Under the pieces are notes generated by a model, which saw only the letters and a program-made list of their open reading frames with translations, made no database searches and had not been told where the DNA came from. Shown here piece after piece: positions 1-4,682 of a stretch of 5,802 nt of DNA. The translations under genes were made by a program, and so were the position numbers. Source of the DNA: Acidobacteriaceae bacterium (GTDB taxonomy: Bacteria > Acidobacteriota > Terriglobia > Terriglobales > Acidobacteriaceae); the NCBI GenBank assembly GCA_003135495.1, contig PLBX01000154.1, forward strand, positions 1-5,802, in the 5' to 3' direction. Position 1 is the first letter of the stretch; every line of letters starts with the position of its first letter.

Positions 1-312
1 GAACGCGGCATTCGCACGTTCGAAACTTATACGCGCAACACCATGGACATTTCCGCGATACCAATCGTTCATAAACTTTCGCATCTGCCCATGACGGCGG
101 ATCCTTCACACGGCACAGGACGCCGCGACAAAGTGACACCTATGGCGCTTGCGTCAGCCGCGGCTGGCGCGGATGCGATGCTGATCGAAGTTCATCATCA
201 GCCCGACAAAGCGCTCTCCGACGGCGCGCAGTCGCTGTATCCCGAGCAGTTTGCGAAGTTGATGGAGCAGCTCAGAATGATTGCCCCCGCGGTGGGCCGC
301 GAGATTGCATAG
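1..312 (+). CDS. aroF: 3-deoxy-7-phosphoheptulonate (DAHP) synthase, class I beta, C-terminal part
   Basis: The frame is open from base 1, so the gene starts outside the window and only its last 103 residues are visible. DAHP synthase condenses phosphoenolpyruvate with erythrose 4-phosphate, the first step of the shikimate pathway, in the cytoplasm. The fragment carries the end of the TIM barrel. [18 protein letters not shown] at residues 1-18 matches the Thermotoga/Bacillus-type enzymes. [11 protein letters not shown] (33-43) holds a metal-binding His37, IEVHHQP (62-68) holds Glu63, and ALSDGAQSL (71-79) holds Asp74. These are three of the family's metal ligands; the Cys ligand lies upstream, out of view. 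The protein ends as expected for the short beta-type enzymes, with no chorismate mutase or other C-terminal fusion. Any N-terminal ferredoxin-like regulatory domain cannot be judged. The next gene, tyrA, belongs to the same aromatic pathway, 125 bp downstream. Confidence 0.95.
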   Translation, partial: ERGIRTFETYTRNTMDISAIPIVHKLSHLPMTADPSHGTGRRDKVTPMALASAAAGADAMLIEVHHQPDKALSDGAQSLYPEQFAKLMEQLRMIAPAVGREIA

Positions 313-329
313 ACGGCGCTGCGGGCTTC

Positions 330-349
330 CGTTCCGCGCAATCGGAACG
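330..349. repeat. Short perfect inverted repeat after aroF
   Basis: The arms CGTTCCG (330-336) and CGGAACG (343-349) pair perfectly around a 6-nt loop, 17 bases after the aroF stop codon. No T-tract follows on the plus strand, so this is not a classical intrinsic terminator. It could be a weak pause site or RNA-stabilising hairpin, or simply part of the repeat-rich spacer that continues to its right. Confidence 0.45.
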
Positions 350-350
350 T

Positions 351-378
351 TCGTAGCTTGCGGCTCGTAGCTCGCAGC
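351..378. repeat. Tandem 14-nt (2 x 7) repeat in aroF-tyrA spacer
   Basis: Two adjacent 14-nt units, 351-364 and 365-378, agree at 12 of 14 positions. Each splits into two related heptamers: TCGTAGC, TTGCGGC, TCGTAGC, TCGCAGC. The rest of the 313-437 spacer shows no other gene. No clear promoter or Shine-Dalgarno for tyrA is visible. Confidence 0.6.
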
Positions 379-437
379 AGCGCGGCTAGTTACCTATCCG
401 CTCCGCGCGAGACAACACTTAATTCCAGACAAAGCCC

Positions 438-1316
438 ATGCCCTTCAAACAAGTCACCATCATCGGAACCGGGTTAATCGGAGGCTCGCTCGGCCTCGCG
501 CTGAAGAAGCGCCATCTCGCCGGAAGAATCATCGGCTGCGATCACGCTCCCGTATTGGAGCGAGCCCAGGACTGCGGCGCCATTGAAGGCGGTAGCATCT
601 ATCCCGCGGAAGCGATCAGCGGAAGCGATCTGGTGGTGCTGGCAACTCCCGTGATCCGGATCCTCGATCTGATCGATCGCCTCGGTCCGGCGATATCGGC
701 CAAGACGCTGGTCACCGACGTAGGCAGCACCAAGTTAGAAATCGTACAGCACGCCACAAAATCTTTTGCAAAGAATTCCGAGCAAAGATTTCTGGCGGGC
801 CACCCTATGGCAGGCAAAGAACAGGCGGGCGTGGAATTTGCCGATGCCGATCTTTTCGAAGGCGCGGCCTGGCTGTTCACGCCGCTACCCGGCCAAAATG
901 TTCATGCCGGGCTGTGCGGTGAATTTATCCACTGCGCGGAAAAGATTGGTGCGAAGACCGCGGTCGTCGATGCCGCCGATCATGACCGCTTTTGCGCATG
1001 GATCAGCCATTTGCCGCAGATGATTTCGACTGCACTGGCTACCGCGCTGGTCGACGAGTTTGGCCCGGACGCCCCTATTCTCGACATCGGCGGACGAGCT
1101 CTGCGAGAAATGACCCGCATCTCCGGCAGCCCCTATTCAATGTGGCGTGACATCGCCATCACGAACCGTAAGAATTTGAGCGATGTGCTGCTGAAGTTGG
1201 AACAACGCCTCGCGCACATCCGTGAGAATCTGGACTCAAAGCAACTGGCGGACGAATTTGAGAAGGCACATCAGTTGAGGAAGAAGCCAGCGAGGCGGAA
1301 GGAAGAAAATCTATAA
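438..1316 (+). CDS. tyrA: Prephenate (or arogenate) dehydrogenase
   Basis: This 292-residue protein oxidatively decarboxylates prephenate to 4-hydroxyphenylpyruvate, or arogenate to tyrosine, using NAD(P)+, in tyrosine biosynthesis. It has the monofunctional length, with no chorismate mutase or ACT domain. An N-terminal Rossmann fold carries GTGLIGGS (10-17), with an acidic Asp35 (GCD) after the second strand, which favours NAD over NADP. TDVGSTK (93-99) and GHPMAG (121-126) hold the Ser and His122 of the family's active site. The all-helical C-terminal domain has DHDRFCAWISHLP (181-193) and WRDIAITNR (236-244). Gln194 follows SHLP, where many prephenate dehydrogenases have His. The tail (about 281-292) is strongly basic and probably disordered. 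The ATG is the natural start because the Rossmann strand begins at once, although no good Shine-Dalgarno precedes it. Neighbouring aroF supports a role in aromatic amino acid synthesis. Confidence 0.95.
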   Translation: MPFKQVTIIGTGLIGGSLGLALKKRHLAGRIIGCDHAPVLERAQDCGAIEGGSIYPAEAISGSDLVVLATPVIRILDLIDRLGPAISAKTLVTDVGSTKLEIVQHATKSFAKNSEQRFLAGHPMAGKEQAGVEFADADLFEGAAWLFTPLPGQNVHAGLCGEFIHCAEKIGAKTAVVDAADHDRFCAWISHLPQMISTALATALVDEFGPDAPILDIGGRALREMTRISGSPYSMWRDIAITNRKNLSDVLLKLEQRLAHIRENLDSKQLADEFEKAHQLRKKPARRKEENL

Positions 1317-1405
1317 TTTTGTAATCTCTAATTTTGTAATCTTAAAAACCGAAACGCTAGTAAGGCCAGCAAGTTCAAGTTACAAATTTAGAGATTACAA
1401 AATTA
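1314..1405. repeat. Long inverted repeat filling the tyrA-scoA spacer
   Basis: The arms 1314-1340 and 1379-1405 pair over 27 positions with a single mismatch (1332/1387) and one G-T pair. The outer 18 bp (1314-1331 with 1388-1405) are perfect. The left arm starts exactly on the tyrA TAA stop codon. The left arm is itself a tandem duplication: the 12-mer ATTTTGTAATCT occurs at 1316 and again at 1331, so the arm reads as alternating 8- and 7-nt words (TAATTTTG, TAATCTC, TAATTTTG, TAATCTT). The arms are far more AT-rich than the flanking genes. As RNA it would form a large hairpin with a loop of about 38 nt. It has no T-tract like an intrinsic terminator and carries no coding potential. It could be a non-autonomous mobile repeat, an mRNA 3'-end stabiliser or a regulator of scoA; I cannot decide which. 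Confidence 0.75.
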
Positions 1406-1433
1406 CTAATTCCCCCTATAGAATTCAGGTGTT

Positions 1434-2138
1434 ATGCACAAAGTTGTTGCGAGCGCTGAAGAGGCGATCAAGGACGTGTTCGATGGCGCCTCAATTATGG
1501 TGGGGGGCTTCGGCTTGTGCGGCATGCCGGAAAACCTGATTCGCGCTCTCACTAAAAAAGGCATTAAGAACCTCACCACTATCAGCAATAACGCCGGCGT
1601 CGATGGTTTTGGCGTGGGAATGCTCCTCGCGAACGGTCAAATCAAGCGTCACATCGGCACATACGTCGGCGAAAATAAATTGCTGGAAAAGATGGTGCTG
1701 GATGGAACCGTGCAACTCGATCTAGTTCCGCAAGGCACTTTTTCTGAACGCATTCGGGCTGGTGGGGCTGGGATTCCTGCTTTTTTTACACCTACAGGAG
1801 TGGGAACGTTAGTCGCTGAAGGCAAAGAAGCGCGCGAGTTCGACGGCCGTATGTACATCATGGAACGGGCGCTGCGGGCGGACTTTGCGTTCATCAAAGC
1901 TTGGAAGGGCGACCGCTGGGGCAATCTTGTTTATCGCAAGACGGCGCGCAATTTTAATCCGATGATGGCGACCGCGGCGAAGATTACGATCGCGGAAGTA
2001 GAGCATCTGGTGGAACCGGGGGAGTTGGATCCGGAGATGGTGCATACCCCGAGCGTGTTTGTGAATAGGATTTTTCAGGGCGAGAAGTTTGAGAAGCGGA
2101 TTGAGAAGCGGACTGTGGTCAAAGCGTCGACAGGATAA
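1434..2138 (+). CDS. scoA: 3-oxoacid CoA-transferase, subunit A
   Basis: This 234-residue protein is the alpha subunit of succinyl-CoA:3-ketoacid CoA-transferase. The enzyme moves CoA from succinyl-CoA (or another donor) to acetoacetate or a similar 3-oxoacid, for ketone-body or butyrate-type catabolism in the cytoplasm. DGASIMVGGFGLCGMP (17-32) fits the CoA-transferase family I signature 1, with its Gly-rich GGF loop. GTFSERIRAGGAGIPAFFTP (101-120) and the C-terminal NPMMATAAKITIAEVEHLVEPGELDP stretch (175-200) are also typical. Length and start agree with Bacillus-type ScoA. The ribosome site is poor: AGGTG (1427-1431) lies only 2 nt before the ATG, so initiation may be weak. It pairs with scoB, but the two genes are separated by 137 bp of repeat. 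AtoD or PcaI (3-oxoadipate transferase) are alternative names, because substrate cannot be read from sequence. No aromatic ring-cleavage genes are in view, which makes PcaI less likely. Confidence 0.95.
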   Translation: MHKVVASAEEAIKDVFDGASIMVGGFGLCGMPENLIRALTKKGIKNLTTISNNAGVDGFGVGMLLANGQIKRHIGTYVGENKLLEKMVLDGTVQLDLVPQGTFSERIRAGGAGIPAFFTPTGVGTLVAEGKEAREFDGRMYIMERALRADFAFIKAWKGDRWGNLVYRKTARNFNPMMATAAKITIAEVEHLVEPGELDPEMVHTPSVFVNRIFQGEKFEKRIEKRTVVKASTG

Positions 2139-2142
2139 AGAA

Positions 2143-2256
2143 GAGTCGTTCGTGGTTGGTCGCTAGTCGTTCGCGGAGCGTTATAGCTCTCGACGTTCAC
2201 CAACGACCAGCGACTAACGACCAATGATTCCCGACGAACGACTATCAACCGACGAC
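2143..2256. repeat. Heptamer array folding into a long hairpin between scoA and scoB
   Basis: From 2145 the sequence steps in 7-nt units. The left side reads GTCGTTC, GTGGTTG, GTCGCTA, GTCGTTC (2145-2172). The right side is their reverse complement in kind: CAACGAC, CAGCGAC, TAACGAC, CAATGAT, TCCCGAC, GAACGAC, TATCAAC, CGACGAC (2201-2256). Bases 2143-2173 pair imperfectly with 2200-2230; the inner stretch 2156-2173 with 2200-2217 has 15 Watson-Crick pairs, one G-T and two mismatches. A small inner hairpin GAGC/GCTC (2176-2179, 2186-2189) caps it. The array ends 19 nt before the scoB ATG. A related array in the same orientation lies in front of mtnA. Confidence 0.75.
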
Positions 2257-2267
2257 TTTCTACTCGT

Positions 2268-2273
2268 AGGAAA
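2268..2273 (+). promoter_or_regulatory. Weak ribosome binding site of scoB
   Basis: AGGAAA lies just after the heptamer array and 2 nt before the ATG at 2276; counted from AGG the gap is 5 nt. It is the only purine-rich stretch near the start and supports choosing that ATG, whose protein aligns with the usual N-terminus of the family. Confidence 0.45.
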
Positions 2274-2275
2274 CC

Positions 2276-2953
2276 ATGACGACCACATCGAAGCCCACAA
2301 AAGACACCGACAAACGCGAACATATCGTAAAACGCATCGCCCGCGAATTGCGCGATGGATTTTATGTCAACCTCGGCATCGGTTTGCCTACGCTGATCGC
2401 CAACTACGTTCCGGCGGGGATGGATGTGATTCTGCAGTCCGAGAACGGAATGCTCGGGATCGGCCCTTACCCGGTGGAAGGTTCGGAAGATGCGGACCTG
2501 ATCAACGCCGGAAAAGAAACGGTCACCGAGATGCCGGGCACGGCGTACTTTTCCAGTGCTGATTCCTTTGCCATGATTCGCGGCGGCCATGTTGACTTAA
2601 GCGTCCTCGGCGCGATGGAAGTCGACGAACTGGGTAATCTCGCGAACTGGATGATCCCCGGAAAAATGGTGAAGGGCATGGGTGGCGCAATGGATCTGGT
2701 AGCCGGTGCTCGTCGCGTCATTATCGGCATGGAGCATGCGACCAAAGATGGGCAGCCAAAGATTCTCAAAAAATGTACACTCCCGCTCACCGGCGTGAAA
2801 GTAGTCGACACGATTGTGACGGAAATGGCTTACATCCGCGTTACGCCGGAAGGCTTGCTCCTGGAGGAGATCGCTCCGGGCCTGACGGTCGAGGATGTGC
2901 AGCGGGCTACCGAAGCTAAATTGCGCGTTAGTCCGGAACTAAAAGCGATGTAG
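2276..2953 (+). CDS. scoB: 3-oxoacid CoA-transferase, subunit B
   Basis: This 225-residue beta subunit carries the catalytic glutamate of the succinyl-CoA:3-ketoacid CoA-transferase. LQSENGMLG (53-61) matches CoA-transferase signature 2, and Glu56 in SEN is the residue that forms the glutamyl-CoA thioester. Other family segments are [17 protein letters not shown] (30-46), [28 protein letters not shown] (103-130), GMGGAMDLV (134-142) and the C-terminal [17 protein letters not shown] (200-216). The length is slightly above the usual 215-220 because of a charged N-terminal tail (about residues 1-14) before IARELRDG. ScoA and ScoB assemble as a heteromeric complex and are normally encoded back to back, often overlapping. 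Here a 137-bp repeat-bearing spacer separates them, so their translation cannot be coupled in the usual way. Reading as AtoA or PcaJ is possible. Confidence 0.95.
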   Translation: MTTTSKPTKDTDKREHIVKRIARELRDGFYVNLGIGLPTLIANYVPAGMDVILQSENGMLGIGPYPVEGSEDADLINAGKETVTEMPGTAYFSSADSFAMIRGGHVDLSVLGAMEVDELGNLANWMIPGKMVKGMGGAMDLVAGARRVIIGMEHATKDGQPKILKKCTLPLTGVKVVDTIVTEMAYIRVTPEGLLLEEIAPGLTVEDVQRATEAKLRVSPELKAM

Positions 2954-3018
2954 AAAGCAGTCGGCGGCTCCAGTTGTCCGCTTTCGGTAAGTGCATACTC
3001 CTTAAGTGTGGCTTCGAT
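2954..3018. other. Convergent intergenic gap
   Basis: These 65 bases lie between the scoB stop and the stop of the minus-strand small membrane gene. I see no T-tract terminator and no gene here. There is only a weak, bulged pairing between AAAGC near 2954 and GCTTTC near 2980. Transcripts from the two sides converge here. Confidence 0.4.
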
Positions 3019-3228
3019 TTAAATTCTCGAAAAACGAAACGGCGCACTTAGCAGGCGGGCGGGAAGCATTACCGCTGCCCAAACTAAGGCTAGAACTCCA
3101 TGGACGGCTATGCCAACCAGGCGGAAGGGCAGCAAGAACAGCCATACGACCGGGTAGAGGAGCAGCGCAAGCAATGCCAAGGGCCAGCAGAGCAGAAACA
3201 GAAAGCACCATAGCAGGAAGGCGATCAC
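3019..3228 (-). CDS. Small, very hydrophobic membrane protein, unknown function
   Basis: This is a 69-residue protein with a GTG start at 3228-3226. The start is well supported by a perfect AGGAGG Shine-Dalgarno (plus-strand CCTCCT at 3238-3243) 9 nt upstream, better than that of any other gene in the window. Residues 2-34 are almost wholly Leu, Phe, Trp, Val and Ala, a long segment able to span the membrane once or as a tight pair. Residues 37-56 form another helix. The PFRL motif (34-37) lies between them, and the C-terminus is basic (PARLL, then PFRFSRI). The positive charges after the helices suggest cytoplasmic ends there. I do not recognise a named family. The overlapping longer reading in another minus frame (3002-3259) needs a TTG start and lacks a placed Shine-Dalgarno, so I prefer this one. 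It is separated by 190 bp from the upstream hydrolase and probably has its own promoter, not identified. Confidence 0.7.
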   Translation of the reverse strand: MIAFLLWCFLFLLCWPLALLALLLYPVVWLFLLPFRLVGIAVHGVLALVWAAVMLPARLLSAPFRFSRI

Positions 3229-3237
3229 GAAAATATT

Positions 3238-3243
3238 CCTCCT
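3238..3243 (-). promoter_or_regulatory. Strong Shine-Dalgarno of the small membrane gene
   Basis: The minus strand reads AGGAGG here, 9 nt before the GTG at 3228. This perfect site at ideal distance decides the start of the 69-residue gene and argues that it is translated. Confidence 0.75.
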
Positions 3244-3275
3244 GAAATCTATTACGCAAGCGGATTAGAAAAGTT

Positions 3276-3307
3276 CGCTGGAACGCTGTTCAGCGCCGAT
3301 TTTTTTT
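3276..3307 (+). terminator. Possible intrinsic terminator facing the scoAB transcript
   Basis: On the plus strand CGCTGGAAC (3276-3284) pairs with GTTCAGCG (3288-3295) as an 8-bp stem with one bulged G and a 3-nt loop. CCGA follows, then eight T (3300-3307). It would stop plus-strand transcription that has run past scoB and through the antisense of the small membrane gene. On the minus strand the hairpin is followed only by CTTTTCT, a weaker tract. The distance of over 300 bp from scoB and the short stem keep confidence moderate. Confidence 0.4.
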
Positions 3308-3348
3308 ACCATACCAGGCACGAAACAACCTGGGCGATTTCTCTTAAT

Positions 3349-3360
3349 AAAAAAAAAAAA
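3349..3360. repeat. Homopolymeric A12 tract
   Basis: There are twelve consecutive A on the plus strand (T12 on the minus strand), preceded by AAT and lying between the CACAGAG repeat and the terminator-like hairpin. It stands out against the moderate-GC neighbourhood. No stem directly abuts it in either direction, so I do not call it a terminator. CCAGG/CCTGG (3314-3318, 3329-3333) is the only nearby inverted pair. Confidence 0.6.
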
Positions 3361-3382
3361 TATGTTGAGTCTCAAAGAAGCA

Positions 3383-3427
3383 CCCTCTGTGACCCCAGTC
3401 CCTCTGTGCTCCCTGTGGTTAAGGTTT
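3383..3427. repeat. CACAGAG-type intergenic repeat touching the hydrolase stop codon
   Basis: The plus strand has CCTCTGTG at 3384-3391 and 3401-3408 (17-nt spacing), then CCCTGTGGTTAAGG (3411-3424). On the minus strand this reads CCTTAACCACAGGG, then CACAGAGGG twice. From memory this resembles a dispersed repeat of form AACCACAGAG..CACAGAGG in genomes of several environmental phyla; I could not check it. It overlaps the last codons and the TAA stop of the dienelactone hydrolase-like gene, so its TTAACC end supplies the stop codon. Confidence 0.6.
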
Positions 3428-4081
3428 AAGGTGCTTTTGCAGGAATTGTAGAGCGCGCGGGCCCGCGTCTTTCCAGGTTTCGGTCTCGAAGCCGTGGCCA
3501 ACTGCGGGATAGATTTTTATTTCGTACGGAATTTTCTTCTTCTCCAACAAATTCTGCAGGTTGTAGGCCTCTTCGACCGGGACAGTCGCGTCTTCCTCGC
3601 CGTGAAGGATTAATACCGGACAAAGGCGCCGCATGAAGAGCTTCATCTCCTTTGGCATGCCTCCGAAGAATTCGACGACGATTTTTATGCGGGGGTCAAT
3701 CGCAGAAGTCGAGAGCGAAAGATAGGCACCCAGCGAAAAACCGAGAAGCGCAATGCGGCTGGCATCGACCTGCGGCTGCTTCTCTACGAAGCTGATCGCA
3801 TCCCACAAAGTTTTCATCCACAGCGGAAAATTGCGAAAGATGATTTGCTTGTCGGCGTACTGGGTTCCAGTGCGGTCGAAGTAGTGCAAAAGATAGACGG
3901 CGAAACCTTCACTGGCAAGCACTCCCGCATAGCGCTCCATGCCAGCGACGTTGCCGCCGGCGCCGTATAGGGCGATAACGGCGGGAAGTTGAACGGCCGG
4001 GTTGTCCGGCAAATAGGCGTCGAGGCGGATGGATTTGCCTCCGCTCTCGAAGGTGAGCGGAGCTTGGGCGATTGTCGGCAT
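3419..4081 (-). CDS. Dienelactone hydrolase family alpha/beta hydrolase
   Basis: This is a 220-residue single-domain alpha/beta hydrolase with no signal peptide, so it is probably cytoplasmic. The catalytic triad can be read: Ser116 in the nucleophile elbow GFSLGA (114-119), Asp164 in LHGEEDATVP (159-168) and His196 in AVGHGFE (193-199). LYGAGGN (38-44) is the likely oxyanion-hole loop. True dienelactone hydrolases have Cys as nucleophile. The Ser here points to an esterase or peptidase-like member, so the substrate is unknown and carboxymethylenebutenolidase should not be assumed. The start is an ATG 13 bp after the stop of the upstream membrane-protein gene, which suggests one transcript, although no clear Shine-Dalgarno is seen. 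Its 3' end runs into a CACAGAG-type repeat, so the final residues (HLKP) may be shaped by that element. Confidence 0.85.
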   Translation of the reverse strand: MPTIAQAPLTFESGGKSIRLDAYLPDNPAVQLPAVIALYGAGGNVAGMERYAGVLASEGFAVYLLHYFDRTGTQYADKQIIFRNFPLWMKTLWDAISFVEKQPQVDASRIALLGFSLGAYLSLSTSAIDPRIKIVVEFFGGMPKEMKLFMRRLCPVLILHGEEDATVPVEEAYNLQNLLEKKKIPYEIKIYPAVGHGFETETWKDAGPRALQFLQKHLKP

Positions 4082-4094
4082 GAAGTGAGTTAGA

Positions 4095-4607
4095 TTATCG
4101 CCACTGACCGAAAGATGCTGATTGCGACAATGTCGCGATCAAGGGATCGCTTACCGCTTCCGAGATCAGGCGCTTCGCCTTGATTGCTTCGGGAATAAAC
4201 CCTCCGACGGAAAGGGCGATTCCAAAGGCAAGCATTCCCCACGGGATCGGAGATGCGGTCGGACGTGAAACAGCGACCCAAGTCACCATGCCGAGCCAGA
4301 AGATCATGAAGATGGCGACGACCGGATGCAGGAACATGGTCACAGAAATCCGCGTGCCCACGCCGTAGGACGCGATCCTGCCCCGAATCATGGGCAAAAA
4401 AGAATTACGATAGCGAATGTTTCTTCGCAGCTTAAAGGAATCTTCCTGTACCGAACCAATGAAGGGCGCGCCGTCCGCCTGATTGAACGGAAATGACTGA
4501 CGCACGGATTCCCAGAATGAGAGCTTGCCTCGCACGATGGCTCGCAGGCGTTCAACAACCACCGGCGGCGGAGCATTGACCTCGATTTCGAAGCGATAGA
4601 ACGGCAT
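4095..4607 (-). CDS. Two-helix membrane protein of unknown function
   Basis: This 170-residue protein has a soluble N-terminal region of mixed beta character (1-92) followed by two predicted membrane helices: roughly 95-113 (PVVAIFMIFWLGMVTWVAV) and 122-138 (PWGMLAFGIALSVGGFI). They are joined by a short Pro-rich turn (SRPTASPIP). The segment FIGSVQEDSFKLRRNIRYRNSFLPMIRGRI (49-78), then GTRISVTMFLHP (84-95), looks like a conserved core. I have an impression of similar RNSFLP..G.I..GT.I.V.M..HP proteins in other bacteria, but cannot name a family. The start ATG has AGAGG about 3 nt upstream. It lies 73 bp after mtnA and 13 bp before the hydrolase gene on the same strand, so co-transcription with the hydrolase is likely. 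The soluble part may be a lipid- or ligand-binding domain at the membrane surface; that is a guess. Confidence 0.8.
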   Translation of the reverse strand: MPFYRFEIEVNAPPPVVVERLRAIVRGKLSFWESVRQSFPFNQADGAPFIGSVQEDSFKLRRNIRYRNSFLPMIRGRIASYGVGTRISVTMFLHPVVAIFMIFWLGMVTWVAVSRPTASPIPWGMLAFGIALSVGGFIPEAIKAKRLISEAVSDPLIATLSQSASFGQWR

Positions 4608-4662
4608 GATCCTCTCATGACTCTATCCGCCAGATTAGAACCGTGACTAGTTCCTAAAGACG

Positions 4663-4682
4663 TACCCCGGTTGGGTATTTTT
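4663..4682. terminator. Short hairpin with T-tract at the 3' end of mtnA
   Basis: TACCC (4663-4667) and GGGTA (4673-4677) pair around a 5-nt loop. On the plus strand five T follow (4678-4682), overlapping the mtnA stop codon. On the minus strand, the direction of mtnA transcription, the stem is followed by CGTCTTT. The better T-tract therefore faces the wrong way for mtnA. At best it is a weak bidirectional terminator or pause site between mtnA and the downstream pair. Confidence 0.25.

Noticed and set aside
1314..1405. Insertion sequence or CRISPR array
   Set aside because: No transposase, no target-site duplication that I can see, and only one inverted pair rather than regularly spaced direct repeats with unique spacers.
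1395..1422. Possible sigma-70 promoter for scoA (TTACAA, 16-bp gap, TATAGA)
   Set aside because: The -35 match is poor and its bases belong to the right arm of the inverted repeat, so the AT-rich repeat alone explains the resemblance.
2075..2590. 171-codon minus-strand open frame across the scoA-scoB spacer
   Set aside because: It overlaps the ends of two certain genes, and its middle is a low-complexity translation of the heptamer array (ESLVVSRWSLV-like). This is typical of a spurious frame over a repeat.
3006..3245. 79-codon plus-strand frame opposite the small membrane gene
   Set aside because: No ribosome site, Arg/Gly/Ala-rich shadow composition, and antisense to the better-supported gene.
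3002..3259. 85-codon minus-strand frame overlapping the small membrane gene
   Set aside because: It needs a TTG start without a placed Shine-Dalgarno, and its composition is unremarkable. The GTG frame has a perfect AGGAGG and a coherent hydrophobic profile.
3265..3501. 78-codon minus-strand open frame over the CACAGAG repeat
   Set aside because: It reads NHREHRGTGVTEG and a poly-Phe from the A12 tract, which are translations of repeats, and it overlaps the hydrolase gene in another frame.
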